NCBI GenBank assembly: GCA_041389565.1
Contig: JAWKRP010000014.1
Coordinates: forward strand, 159,883-223,882
Length of the DNA stretch: 64,000 nucleotides
Source of the DNA: JACKEQ01 sp041389565
GTDB taxonomy: Bacteria > Myxococcota_A > UBA796 > GCA-2862545
Reading direction: 5' to 3'
Shown here: positions 43,642 to 52,257 of the stretch, piece by piece
Layout of the letters: the number at the start of each line of letters is the position of its first letter
Numbering within the stretch: the stretch's first letter is position 1
Translations under genes and position numbers: made by a program
Notes under the pieces: generated by a model
Told to the model about the DNA's origin: nothing
Database searches by the model: none
What the model saw: only the letters and a program-made list of their open reading frames with translations

Positions 43642-45651
43642 CTACCGACTCCAGTCCGGGTAGGGGCGCGCCTGCTTGATGTACAGGGTGGGCTCGTCGT
43701 CGAACTGCTGGTCGAACTTGAACTCGACGTCCATCCCGTAGAACCCGCCGAGGTTGCCGTACGCGGGCGCGAAGTAGGCGTGGATGCCCTGCAGCGCCTG
43801 GCCGAGGCGGTTCACCTGGGGGTTCGTGAGCACCGTGGCGCCTTCGGGCACGAGGTTCGAGTGCGCGAGGTACACGATCGGCTGCCCGGGCTGGGTGTAG
43901 TAGTACAGGATCTGGTCGGTGGTGTCGCCGGGCTCGGGCCGCACGACCGGGTAGTCGCCCGCCTGCACGTTGATGTAGAAGGCGGGCTCGACGCCGGCCG
44001 TATCGAACACGTTGCCCGTGATGGCGACGCCGTTCGACTCCTCTTCGGGGAACGAGCGGTGGCACAGCAGCGCCATGCCGATGTTGCGGTGCTCGATGCT
44101 GTAGTAGCTGCGCTCGGCGAAGGCGCGGTCGCTCCACACGGAGGCCCAGGTGTCGCGGATGGCGTTCCGCACGGGCCGCGTGGGGTCGAGGGGGTCGCCC
44201 GTCTCGCTGGTGTACAGCCCGGCGCCGTTGAACCCGCTCACGTCTTCGGCGTTCGTGGACGAGCGGAAGCGGAACCGCGTGGTGACGTACCCGCCGTTGC
44301 TGATCTGGTCGATCACGTCCTGCTCGAGCACGGGGTCGAGCGGAGCGAACGCGATCTGGGCGCGGAGCTCGGCGAGCCGCTGCGTGCGCACCGCAGGGTC
44401 GTCGCGGAAGGCGGGGTCGGCCAGCATCGCATCCACGACCTCCCACAGGCCGTTGTCGGCCATGTGCTTGTCGTAGTGGTAGACCGGGATCACGAAGCCC
44501 GGCGGCACGGGCACGGGGTCGCCGATGGTCGACATCGCCCCGTAGTGGCTGGCCTTTCCGCCGTAGATCGGCACGGCTGCCGTGATGGCCTCGCGCAGAT
44601 CCGGATGCGTGACGCGGTCGATCAGATCGTGCACGTCGACCAGGCTCGTGACCGAGGTGTCCATCGGCGGCACGTCGATGGGCTCGGGCCGGTTGGCCTC
44701 CCACCAGGCATCGGCCTCTTCGACGGGCACCTCGCGGATGGTCCACTCGAACGGGCCGACCGACAGCTCGACCCACTTGCCCTGGAGCGCGCGCAGGGTC
44801 TCGTTCTCCCACGCACCGCGCAGCCCCATGTTCGGCGTGCCGCGGTTCTGCGACAGCACGTTGATGTGCGACAGGGGCGTCTGGAACTGGTCGGTGATGA
44901 TGCCGGCCGTGGCGGTGATGTCGTTCGGCACGACCTCGAGCACGACGATGGACCGGAAGTCGGGCGGCACCGCGAGGTCTTCCTCGGTGAGGAAGTCGAG
45001 CCGGCCCATGGACGTCGCGATGTTCAGCGGCTGGTACGTGATTCCGGCGAACAGCTCGTTCGTCGACACGATCTGGATGTCGTCGGGAAGCTGGGCCGCG
45101 ACGGTCTCGATCTGCGCGGACGTGGGGTGGAAGCGGAGCTCCTGACCGAAATACGCGTGCTCCTGGATGCCGCGGTACGCGAGCTCGATCATCTCGGCCG
45201 ACGCGGTGTCGTACGGCGAGAGCTCGTACGCCCAGACCGCGGGCTCCTCGTAGTACGTGATCGCGCCGAGCACGAAGCGACGGTCGGGGCTGTAGTACTC
45301 GACGGTGTTGAACTGCGCGAGCTGCTGCACGATGGGGAGGCCGTTGCCGGACAGGAAGGCCGACGCGAACTCCCAGTGGATCTGGTACAGCGTGCTGTTC
45401 TGGAAGTAGAGCGCGTTGCCGTCGGCGCGGTCGAGCACGGTCTTCATCGACCGCGCGCCGGGGATCGAGGCGTCGAGAGGCTCGGCCGCCAGCGCCTGGA
45501 AGTCGCCCAGGCAGCCGATGTCACGGGCGAAGTCGGGCTCCGCAGCGGCTTCTTCCTCGGTGAACGTGCAGGCCCAGTCGGGCGGCGGCGTCGGCACGGG
45601 AGTGGGTTCGGGCGACTTGCACGCAGACAGGACGGCGATGAGTGTCATCAT
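43642..45651 (-). CDS. Lipoprotein with phosphohistidine and PEP/pyruvate-binding (ATP-grasp) domains
   Basis: 669 residues. Lipobox VLSACKS. Residues ~255-290 hold TPLSHINVLSQNRGTPNMG, the mobile phospho-His domain of PEP-utilising enzymes with the His kept. Further on, RFRSSTNAEDVSGFNGAGLY is the ATP-binding PPDK_N segment of pyruvate phosphate dikinase/PEP synthase. The domain order (His domain first) is reversed from PpsA. Exported ATP-grasp enzymes are odd because ATP is scarce outside the cytoplasm. It is probably co-transcribed with the TolC-like gene. Start has no clear ribosome site. Confidence 0.8.
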   Translation of the reverse strand: MMTLIAVLSACKSPEPTPVPTPPPDWACTFTEEEAAAEPDFARDIGCLGDFQALAAEPLDASIPGARSMKTVLDRADGNALYFQNSTLYQIHWEFASAFLSGNGLPIVQQLAQFNTVEYYSPDRRFVLGAITYYEEPAVWAYELSPYDTASAEMIELAYRGIQEHAYFGQELRFHPTSAQIETVAAQLPDDIQIVSTNELFAGITYQPLNIATSMGRLDFLTEEDLAVPPDFRSIVVLEVVPNDITATAGIITDQFQTPLSHINVLSQNRGTPNMGLRGAWENETLRALQGKWVELSVGPFEWTIREVPVEEADAWWEANRPEPIDVPPMDTSVTSLVDVHDLIDRVTHPDLREAITAAVPIYGGKASHYGAMSTIGDPVPVPPGFVIPVYHYDKHMADNGLWEVVDAMLADPAFRDDPAVRTQRLAELRAQIAFAPLDPVLEQDVIDQISNGGYVTTRFRFRSSTNAEDVSGFNGAGLYTSETGDPLDPTRPVRNAIRDTWASVWSDRAFAERSYYSIEHRNIGMALLCHRSFPEEESNGVAITGNVFDTAGVEPAFYINVQAGDYPVVRPEPGDTTDQILYYYTQPGQPIVYLAHSNLVPEGATVLTNPQVNRLGQALQGIHAYFAPAYGNLGGFYGMDVEFKFDQQFDDEPTLYIKQARPYPDWSR

Positions 45652-45710
45652 GGTGGTGGGAACGTAGCCGGTCGCCGTGCCGTTCGTGTACGTTTGGTGC
45701 CGGAGGCGAC

Positions 45711-46691
45711 ATGCTGACCCTTTTGGCCCTGTGGGCCTGTTCGGGAACCCCGAAAGACACCGACACGGATGTCGACAGCGACACCGATACCGACGTCGAC
45801 ACCGACGACACCGACATCCCACCGCCCGAAGGCGACGCCGCCACGGTGGAGCTGCTCGGAACCTGCCCGCTCGACCGCCGCTGGGGCGGCTTCCGGATCG
45901 ACTACGGGGAGGACTTCGGCTTCGTCGACGGCTCGGTGCTCGCGGGCGTCGTCCCGGCGACCGTTCCCGCACCGGTCGACTCGGGCAGCGGGTGCTCCCT
46001 CGATCAGCGCATCAACCCGTTCTGCGACCCGCCGTGCCCGGGCGATCAGACCTGCTCGAACGACAGCGTCTGCATCCCCTACCCGGCCTCGCAAGACCTC
46101 GGCACCATCACGGTCGCGGGTACGAATCCCCCCGTCCGGATGGACCCGTTCGTGCCTGGCTACAACTACTCGAACACGTCGGTGTCGAACCCGCCCGTCA
46201 CGCCCGACGCGCTCGTCGAGATGCGCATCCCCGACAGCCCGTGGGGCGACATCCAGCTGCACGCGGTCGGGGTCGAGGGTCTGCAGACCCCCGAAGACGT
46301 CCTGATCGTCACCGACGACACCGACCTCCAGGTCACGTGGACGCCCGCGGGCGGTCTGGCGCGCAGCTCGATCTACTTCGAGCTCAACATCGATCAGCAC
46401 GGCAACTCGCCCATCCTGCTGTCGTGCGAGTGGCCCGACAACGGGTCGGGGTCCGTGCCCTCGAGCCTGCTGGTGCAGCTCATCAACGCTGGCGTCACGG
46501 GCTTCCCGAGCGCGCGCGTCACCCGCTACACGGCCGACCGCACCGATGTCGGGGCCGACGGGTGCATGGAGCTCGAGGTCACCTCCCAGCGCCAGCGCGA
46601 CGTCCGGGTCGACGGGTTCACGCCCTGCAACGGCCCCGGTCAGTGCCCGCCGCCGCAGGAGTGCAACCTGGCGATCGAGATCTGCGAGTAG
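45711..46691 (+). CDS. Lipoprotein with Asp-Thr-Asp repeat
   Basis: 326 residues, GGAGG four bases before the ATG. Lipobox LALWACSG, then a repeat of DTDTDVDSDTD type (residues 15-38) as a flexible, acidic spacer common in myxobacterial lipoproteins. The remainder is a Cys-containing beta domain (PFCDPPCPGDQTCSND, ..GQCPPPQECNLAIEICE) with about nine Cys. No family recognised. Divergent from the PPDK-like lipoprotein with 59 bp between. Confidence 0.75.
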   Translation: MLTLLALWACSGTPKDTDTDVDSDTDTDVDTDDTDIPPPEGDAATVELLGTCPLDRRWGGFRIDYGEDFGFVDGSVLAGVVPATVPAPVDSGSGCSLDQRINPFCDPPCPGDQTCSNDSVCIPYPASQDLGTITVAGTNPPVRMDPFVPGYNYSNTSVSNPPVTPDALVEMRIPDSPWGDIQLHAVGVEGLQTPEDVLIVTDDTDLQVTWTPAGGLARSSIYFELNIDQHGNSPILLSCEWPDNGSGSVPSSLLVQLINAGVTGFPSARVTRYTADRTDVGADGCMELEVTSQRQRDVRVDGFTPCNGPGQCPPPQECNLAIEICE

Positions 46692-46694
46692 CGC

Positions 46695-47837
46695 TCAGAA
46701 CGAGAAGGCCGCCAGGGCTGCGAACGCGGGCTCCGCCACGATGGAGCCCGTGGTCTCGCCGTCGAGGACGGTCTTCTCGCCGATCAGGTTGAGCCCCGCT
46801 CGCGCTTCGACGCGGATGAGGTCGTTGATGCCGTACGACCCGACCACCCGCAGGGGCACCCGGCTCGGGAGCTGCAGCCCGACCAGCCCGCCCACGTCGA
46901 TGCGTTCGGCGAGCGTGACCCCTCCGGACACGTGCAGCACGGGCGCGAGCGGCAGGGAGTGCGCGCTCTCGTCGCCCCCGAGGTACGCGTAGCGGCCGGC
47001 GAGCGCGATGTCGGCGCCCAGCGCGGCCCGTACCCACGCCATCTCGACCGGACGCAGCACTGCACCCACCTCGACCAGCGGACCGAGCTTCGCAGCCGGC
47101 TCGGTCACCTCGGCGATCTCGAAGCCCGGGCCCACGAGCGCTCCGAACCCCACGCCCACGTGGAGCGCCACCGGCAACCCGTCGCCCGCGGGCCGGTCGG
47201 GCTTCGGAGGCTTGATCGGCTTCTCGGGCTTGTCGGGCTTCGGCTCGGGTTCGGCGTCCGGCACGGGGTCGGGGACCACCGCGGACTTCGGGAGCTCGGG
47301 CAGACCCGTGGGCATCGTGATGGAGTCACCGGGACGGCCCCGGACGACGCGCCCGAAGAAGTGCTCGCCCCCGGACACCTGGAGCACGTGCAGCCCGGGG
47401 CTGAACGTGAGCAGATCGCCCTTCGCCTCCTTCCCGTCGATGCGGACGGCGTAGCCCTCCGGGAGGTCGGACAGGCGCAGGGTCGCCTCCCCCTCGAGGG
47501 GCACCGACGTGGACCAGATCTCGCGGAGGTCTTGCCCGAAAGCGTCGAGCCACAGGGACTCGTCGGCCACGCGCGCCGCGAGCAGTGCGGCGTCACGGTC
47601 GGCTTCGTCGCCCTCGAACGAGGCCAGCGCACCGGTGATGATCCAGAACTTCGCGATCTGGGCGGGCGTCGCGACGCCGCACCCGAAGGTGTCCTCCGCT
47701 TCGTCGAGCTGGGCGTGGCCCCCCTCGAGATCGAGCGCGAGCACGGCCTCGCGGGCCTGATCGAGCGCGGTGGTGGGGTCGCACGCGGCCGTGTCGTCGG
47801 CCCACGCCAGACCCGCGATCAGTAGAAGACCTGCCAC
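46695..47837 (-). CDS. Exported PEGA-like / beta-barrel protein
   Basis: 380 residues from a GTG with AGGAGG six bases upstream. Signal MAGLLLIAGLAWA. Residues 40-110 are helical and TPR-like; 115-160 look like a PEGA-type fold (LSDLPEGYAVRIDGKEAKGD, FSPGLHVLQVSGGEHF); a Pro/Lys-rich linker (PDPVPDAEPEPKPDKPEKP) precedes a C-terminal outer-membrane-barrel-like half ending in AFAALAAFSF, whose terminal Phe is typical of barrel proteins. It overlaps the kinase gene's end by 19 bases and may share its transcript. Confidence 0.7.
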   Translation of the reverse strand: MAGLLLIAGLAWADDTAACDPTTALDQAREAVLALDLEGGHAQLDEAEDTFGCGVATPAQIAKFWIITGALASFEGDEADRDAALLAARVADESLWLDAFGQDLREIWSTSVPLEGEATLRLSDLPEGYAVRIDGKEAKGDLLTFSPGLHVLQVSGGEHFFGRVVRGRPGDSITMPTGLPELPKSAVVPDPVPDAEPEPKPDKPEKPIKPPKPDRPAGDGLPVALHVGVGFGALVGPGFEIAEVTEPAAKLGPLVEVGAVLRPVEMAWVRAALGADIALAGRYAYLGGDESAHSLPLAPVLHVSGGVTLAERIDVGGLVGLQLPSRVPLRVVGSYGINDLIRVEARAGLNLIGEKTVLDGETTGSIVAEPAFAALAAFSF

Positions 47838-49483
47838 TCACTGCCTCCTTTCCAGATGTACCGGACGGGGGCGCGCTTCCCGACCTCGATGTTGCGCGTC
47901 GCCTTGTCTTCGCCCATCCACATCTGGATCTCGTGGGTTCCGAGGGTCAGCGGGTGGCCGACCAGGGCGGTCTTCCCGACGAACCGCCCGTCGACGAACA
48001 CCTTGGCGCCGACCGGGATGCTGCCGAACGTGATGGGGAGCGTCGCGGCGACGGGCGCAGGGCGGGGCTTGGGAGCGGGCCGCGGACGCGGGGGCGGCTT
48101 GGCGACCGGCGCGGGCGCCGGGGCGGGCTCGGGCTCGACCTCCGCGGTGCCTTCGGCGTCCGTGCCCTCGCCATCGGGGTCGACCGCATCGGGGTCGCCG
48201 TCGGGGTCGACCGCATCGGGGTCGGCGGCGTCGGGATCGGCCGCGTCGGGATCGGCCGCGTCGGGACCAGGCGCGTCAGGATCGGCCACGGCGTCGGTCG
48301 GGTCGGCCCCCTCGCGTCCGATGGGCACGGCGACGGGCTGCTCGACGACGACGGGAGCCGGCGGCATCGCCACGCCGGTCGAGCCGGACCCGGCGGCGAG
48401 GAATCCGACGGTCACCGAGATCGCCATCAGCGCGGCCATCACGAACCCGAGGCCCACCGCACCGACGCCCACGAGCACCAGCGGGTTCCGGCTCGCCGCC
48501 ACCGGGGGCGCGGTGTGCTCGAACTGCGCGAGGTCCTTCCCGGCGGTGTCGAACCGGGGCAGGTACGCCATGGTCTCGGTGAGCACGCTGCCGACGAGCC
48601 TGTCGTCGTGGGTGAGCGAGACCTCGTGCACCTCCTTCTCGGCCCAGCGTCGCAGCGGACCGCCCCGCAGCAGCGGGCCGATCTCGGCACACCGGTCTTC
48701 GACCTCGCGTGCGGTGGGACGCTCCTCCGGCTCGGCCCCCTGCATGTCGCGTGCGAGCTCCCACACCTTCTGGAGGTCGGGGTCGCTCGAGATCCACTCC
48801 TCGATCTTCTCGCGGTTCTTGGCCGTGGGGCGCCGCCCACAGAGCAGCGCGGCGAGCACCACGCCGAGCGAGTAGATGTCGGCGGCCGGACCGTCGTTCC
48901 CTTCGAGCCGCTCGGGTGCGATGTAGCCGAACGTTCCGCCGATGTGCGTGGTGGTGCGCGACTCGCGGTTGCTGAACTGGGCCCGGGCGATGCCGAAGTC
49001 GAGGATCTTCACCGACCCGCCCGGCGTGACCTGGATGTTGCCGGGCTTGATGTCGCGGTGGATGAGCATCAGCGGCTCGCCATCCGGACCGATCTGGTTG
49101 TAGACGTTGTCGAGCGCGCGAGCGACCTCCTGCACGATCTCGACCGCGGGACGCGGCGGCACCGGGCCGGCCTTGAGCAGCCGCTCGCAGTTCGTGCCGT
49201 CGACGAACTCCATGACCACCGCCCACCGGCCGTCGAGACGCGTGGGGGGGTCGACCGTGACGATGGCGCGATCGCGGATGAGACCGAGAATCCTGGACTC
49301 GTCGCGGAACCGCTGCAGGACCTCTTCGGGCGCATCGGTGTCGGTGAGCAGCTTGATCGCGACGTCCTTCGCGAAGCCCTCTGCCCCTTCCAGGCGGGCG
49401 CGATACACCTTGCCGAACCCGCCCTCGCCGACGACGTCGAGGATCCGATACCTGCGGGATTCGTCTGTGCGGGTCTCTGCCAC
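47819..49483 (-). CDS. Receptor-like Ser/Thr kinase with PEGA tail
   Basis: 554 residues. Kinase domain 10-280: Gly loop GEGGFGKVY, VAIKLL (Lys44), HRDIKPGN (Asp144), DFGIA (Asp162), APERLEG; all catalytic residues present. One membrane segment at about 345-372. Then a DPDAA-type acidic repeat and Pro-rich linker, and a C-terminal PEGA-like domain (PITFGSIPVGAKVFVDGRFV). It likely senses the periplasm and phosphorylates in the cytoplasm. GTG start with weak spacing; 21 bp from the divergent HD gene. Confidence 0.9.
   Translation of the reverse strand: MAETRTDESRRYRILDVVGEGGFGKVYRARLEGAEGFAKDVAIKLLTDTDAPEEVLQRFRDESRILGLIRDRAIVTVDPPTRLDGRWAVVMEFVDGTNCERLLKAGPVPPRPAVEIVQEVARALDNVYNQIGPDGEPLMLIHRDIKPGNIQVTPGGSVKILDFGIARAQFSNRESRTTTHIGGTFGYIAPERLEGNDGPAADIYSLGVVLAALLCGRRPTAKNREKIEEWISSDPDLQKVWELARDMQGAEPEERPTAREVEDRCAEIGPLLRGGPLRRWAEKEVHEVSLTHDDRLVGSVLTETMAYLPRFDTAGKDLAQFEHTAPPVAASRNPLVLVGVGAVGLGFVMAALMAISVTVGFLAAGSGSTGVAMPPAPVVVEQPVAVPIGREGADPTDAVADPDAPGPDAADPDAADPDAADPDAVDPDGDPDAVDPDGEGTDAEGTAEVEPEPAPAPAPVAKPPPRPRPAPKPRPAPVAATLPITFGSIPVGAKVFVDGRFVGKTALVGHPLTLGTHEIQMWMGEDKATRNIEVGKRAPVRYIWKGGSEWQVFY
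48176..48295. repeat. 15-bp tandem repeats coding for DPDAA units
   Basis: Near-identical 15-base units (GCGTCGGGATCGGCC on the plus strand) are repeated three times at about 48226-48270, flanked by diverged copies. They encode the acidic juxtamembrane spacer of the PEGA kinase. Copy number could vary by slippage. Confidence 0.65.
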
Positions 49484-49504
49484 GGGCCCAGCATACCTCC
49501 GGAG

Positions 49505-50128
49505 ATGGAAGTTTTGGAAAACCCCGAGGTTCCCCACGGACTGACCGCCGAGCCGGGCTGGTGGGCCGACATCGAAGCCCGCTATGCGACGCCGGTGCGC
49601 GCTTACCACTCGGCGGCGCACGTGCTCGAGGTGCTGGAGCACTGGGCCTGGGTCGACGCGAACGTCGGCTGGTCCGACCGCCCGAGCACCTGGGTGGCCA
49701 TCCTGCTCCACGATGCCGTGTACGAAGTGGGCCATGGCGACAACGAGGCCCGCTCCGCCGAGCTCGTGGCGCCGTGGTGCGCGCGGTTCAAGGTGCCTGC
49801 GGTCGCGGCACGCTCCGCCGAGCTCATCCGGCTCACCGCCCACCACGGTCGCCTGAGCCGCTCCGACGTCGACGCCGACGCCGCGCTGTTCCTCGACTGC
49901 GACATGGCGATCCTCGGCGCGGAGCCCGCCCGATTCGAGTCGTACTGCGACCAGGTGCGCCAGGAGTACGCTCCCATCGCGTCGCCGCGGATCTTCGACG
50001 CGGGCAGGCGCCAGTTCCTGGAGCGCCTGCTGAGCCAGCCGATCTACCTGTCCGACGCCTTCGCCGACCGGCTGGAGGATCGCGCACGGGCCAACATCGA
50101 GCGCATCCTGGACGCCGTCGCGACCTGA
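49505..50128 (+). CDS. HD-domain metal-dependent hydrolase
   Basis: 207 residues. Predicted HD fold: YHSAAHVLEVLEHW (His), ILLHDAVYEVGHGDNEARSA (HD pair), LIRLTAHHGR and LFLDCDMAILGAEP. This is the group of predicted metal-dependent HD phosphohydrolases, nearest in look to the 'HD domain protein' family of ~200 residues found in many bacteria. Substrate not predictable. GGAG adjoins the ATG. Divergent from the kinase gene. Confidence 0.85.
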   Translation: MEVLENPEVPHGLTAEPGWWADIEARYATPVRAYHSAAHVLEVLEHWAWVDANVGWSDRPSTWVAILLHDAVYEVGHGDNEARSAELVAPWCARFKVPAVAARSAELIRLTAHHGRLSRSDVDADAALFLDCDMAILGAEPARFESYCDQVRQEYAPIASPRIFDAGRRQFLERLLSQPIYLSDAFADRLEDRARANIERILDAVAT

Positions 50129-50136
50129 AATCGGCG

Positions 50137-50281
50137 TGCGGTAGCCGCCTGGAACGGCCGAGACCGGAGGTTCTCGGCACGTTCACGGACTGCGATAGCG
50201 CGACGATTCGCCAACCGACCGAGGAACGAGGGAGGGCGGAGGCCGAGAATCGGCCGGAGATCGAGGAATCTCGGGGGGGGG
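50137..50281 (+). repeat. Dispersed intergenic repeat, copy 2, with G9 tract
   Basis: Block 1 (50137-50173) is identical to the reverse complement of 16661-16697; block 2 (50235-50259 and a looser match to about 50270) matches the neighbouring part of copy 1. Between them lie about 60 bases absent from copy 1. Nine consecutive G (50273-50281) close the element. No gene lies in 50129-50375; the A+T-rich stretch 50325-50357 may hold the promoter of the next gene. Confidence 0.8.
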
Positions 50282-50375
50282 CCGTTCGTTCCCTCGATCC
50301 AGGAGGGTGAGATCCGCGCGCCACTTATGCTAAAGTCATTTCTAGCAATAGTCTTGACGCATCAAGGGGCACACC

Positions 50376-51167
50376 ATGGAGCTCACCGACACCGACCTCT
50401 CCGACCTCGCGGCCTTCTTCGGACGCCGGCTGGACGTCACGCTCACGCCCACCCCCGCTCCCCGCACGGCCGCCGAGGAGCGCCAGCGCGCCATGGCGTG
50501 GCTGCTCGCCCTCGAGGAAGCGCAGGACCACGGCAAGCTGTCGGCGCTGCTGTACCGGATCTCGCGCAAGTTCCCCGACGACCGGAACCTGCAGGAGGCC
50601 TGCTCGCTCCTCACGGATCCGGGCCGCTCCAGCGATCGCGCCGCCGGCCTGGTGTTCCTGGCAGCCGGTGGGGTCGGTGCCGCCGGCATGCTCGGGGCCA
50701 CGGCCATCGCCGCCGCGCTGTTCTTCACGGGGCTCCCCACGGAGACCCCGCTGCTGATGGCCGACATCTCCACCACCGCGCCGCTCGCGCCCGCCCTCGA
50801 GATCGTCGGCGAGAGCCCGGCAGAGGCGCCCGGCCGGCTCGAGGTGCCCGTGCCGACCGGACGCTGCACGAGCCCCGACGGCGGGCTCGTCGGGTACTGG
50901 TACGCGGGATCGACCCGTCCTGGGCGCGTCGGTAGGGTCGTGACCTTCGATCGCGCCGTGAACGTGCGCGTGGACTACCCCGACACGCACAACGACTTCG
51001 ACACCCGCTCGCACATCGAGTGCGTGCTCCAGCCGGGCGACCACGTGAAGCTCTCGGCCGCGCCCATCCTCGTTCCGGGCGGGCGGTACTGGGTTCCGCT
51101 CACCACCGGCGACCTGGTGCGCACCAGCGAGCGGTCCCGCACGCCGGAGATCCTGGCCGCGCTCTGA
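50376..51167 (+). CDS. Single-span membrane protein with EAD-like N-terminus
   Basis: 263 residues, AAGGGG six bases before the ATG. The N-terminal ~85 residues (MELTDTDLSDLAAFFGRRL ... MAWLLALEEAQDHGKLSALL then YRISRKFPDDRNLQEACSLL) have the helix pattern and the closing 'GRLxxLL...NPxNxxL' cadence of effector-associated domain 1 (EAD1), an adaptor found in bacterial conflict systems. One membrane segment follows (GLVFLAAGGVGAAGMLGATA, ~90-115). The C-terminal half is an unidentified beta domain with two Cys. The EAD call is tentative. Confidence 0.6.
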   Translation: MELTDTDLSDLAAFFGRRLDVTLTPTPAPRTAAEERQRAMAWLLALEEAQDHGKLSALLYRISRKFPDDRNLQEACSLLTDPGRSSDRAAGLVFLAAGGVGAAGMLGATAIAAALFFTGLPTETPLLMADISTTAPLAPALEIVGESPAEAPGRLEVPVPTGRCTSPDGGLVGYWYAGSTRPGRVGRVVTFDRAVNVRVDYPDTHNDFDTRSHIECVLQPGDHVKLSAAPILVPGGRYWVPLTTGDLVRTSERSRTPEILAAL

Positions 51168-51184
51168 CGTCGCAGGATCTCGAA

Positions 51185-51206
51185 GACATGAAAAAAGTTT
51201 CGTGTC
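51185..51206. other. Hairpin after the EAD-like gene
   Basis: GACATGAAA-AAAG-TTTCGTGTC: a nine-pair stem with one G-U pair, 18 bases after the stop. No T-run follows, so it is a weak terminator at best; it may be an RNA-end stabiliser. Confidence 0.4.
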
Positions 51207-51212
51207 TCCAGC

Positions 51213-51240
51213 CACGGGCGATCACGTCATCCAGCCCGTG
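51213..51240. other. Second hairpin, possible terminator
   Basis: CACGGGC...GCCCGTG, perfect seven-base arms with a 14-base loop, followed by a segment (51242-51258) that matches 50172-50188, inside copy 2 of the dispersed repeat, at 15 of 17 bases. The stretch 51241-51443 shows no gene apart from the AT-rich part 51354-51395, which may be a promoter. Confidence 0.35.
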
Positions 51241-51443
51241 ATTCTCGGCACATTCACGCGGCGGTCGTCATCGGGCCCGCGGTCGGCGAGCCCGAACGGC
51301 CGTCGGCGTGCACACGCGCGTGGCTCGCGAGCCCCCTCCCCGGTGGCGTCGCTAGAGTGAAAAACAAAGATTCATCCTGACTCTTGAACGATTTCAGAGA
51401 GCCGATATCCATCAGGCGTCCAGACCAAGGAGGACCCTCGAAG

Positions 51444-51632
51444 ATGTCCGGCTCCCCATTCCGAGTCGCCCCTCTCTCCACTCTGATCACGCACCTGTTG
51501 TTCCTGCTCGCCGCGCTCCAGGCTCCCATGGCGCGGCCCCGCCCCATCTTCCCGTCCGTGCCCGAGCTGAACCCCGTCATGCTCGTGCTGCAGGGGTGGT
51601 TCCTGGTCTGCTCGCTCGGCGCGCTCGACTGA
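51444..51632 (+). CDS. Possible small membrane peptide
   Basis: 62 residues: a hydrophobic stretch STLITHLLFLLAALQAP, a PRPIFPS linker and a second, VMLVLQGWFLVCSLGAL. AAGGAGG lies ten bases before the ATG and an AT-rich region lies upstream. A TTG at 51384 would add 20 residues. No family recognised; ends ten bases before the convergent B3/B4 gene. Confidence 0.4.
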   Translation: MSGSPFRVAPLSTLITHLLFLLAALQAPMARPRPIFPSVPELNPVMLVLQGWFLVCSLGALD

Positions 51633-51642
51633 TTCCGTCCGT

Positions 51643-52257
51643 CTACGCGACCGTGACGCCCGCCGCGCGCAGCTGGTCCGCATACCAGGCGGCCGTGGCC
51701 GCGGCGCGTCCCGGGAGCGCGACCGTGCCCCAGATCACGCTCAGCGTGCGCACGGTGCCGTCGTGGGTCTTCGTGCGCTGGCTGTCCTTCACGGCGTTCG
51801 CGCACGGCCCCTCGGCATCGGACAGCACCAGCAGCCCGCCGATGTCGATCTCCTGACCGCTCGCGTTGAACACGTACCGGGCGCCCATCGGCGCGATGCC
51901 GACCGAGAGCGCGCCGACCGTGCGGTCGAGGTCGACCACCGAGATCGGCAGCCCGCTCCGGAAGGACGCCGCATTGCAGGCATCGACGGCCGCGTTGATG
52001 TCGCCCAGCTTCCCGGCTGGGATGGCGGCCTGCACGTACTCCGACGCGGGCTTGCTGCGTCCGGACGGCTTGAAGCCCCCGTGCCGGAGGAGGTCGCGCA
52101 CGGGCCCCTTCGTGTCCACGTCGTCCAGCACGGGTGGATCGACCGCGAGCAGCGCGCCGAGCCCGAGGGCCGGCCAGCCCTCGCCCAGGGGACGCGGGAG
52201 CTCCGACACGAAGGCGGCGAGCTCGAGCAGCGGGTGGGGTTCGACGACGAGGTTCAC
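51643..52257 (-). CDS. B3/B4 domain protein (PheT-like editing domain)
   Basis: 204 residues from a GTG overlapping the stop of the transporter gene (GTGA). The middle (LRHGGFKPSGRSKPASEYVQ, then GDINAAVDACNAASFRSGLP and VDLDRTVG) matches the B3/B4 domain of phenylalanyl-tRNA synthetase beta chains and of free-standing homologues. These may edit mischarged tRNA or bind amino acids; function of stand-alone forms is uncertain. Confidence 0.8.
   Translation of the reverse strand: MNLVVEPHPLLELAAFVSELPRPLGEGWPALGLGALLAVDPPVLDDVDTKGPVRDLLRHGGFKPSGRSKPASEYVQAAIPAGKLGDINAAVDACNAASFRSGLPISVVDLDRTVGALSVGIAPMGARYVFNASGQEIDIGGLLVLSDAEGPCANAVKDSQRTKTHDGTVRTLSVIWGTVALPGRAAATAAWYADQLRAAGVTVA

Noticed and set aside
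48176..48295. Regular short repeats as a CRISPR array
   Set aside because: 15-base in-frame units without spacers coding for DPDAA; part of the kinase gene.
51254..51805. 183-residue minus-strand frame near 51.5 kb
   Set aside because: Low-complexity composition, no ribosome site, and overlaps better-supported frames.
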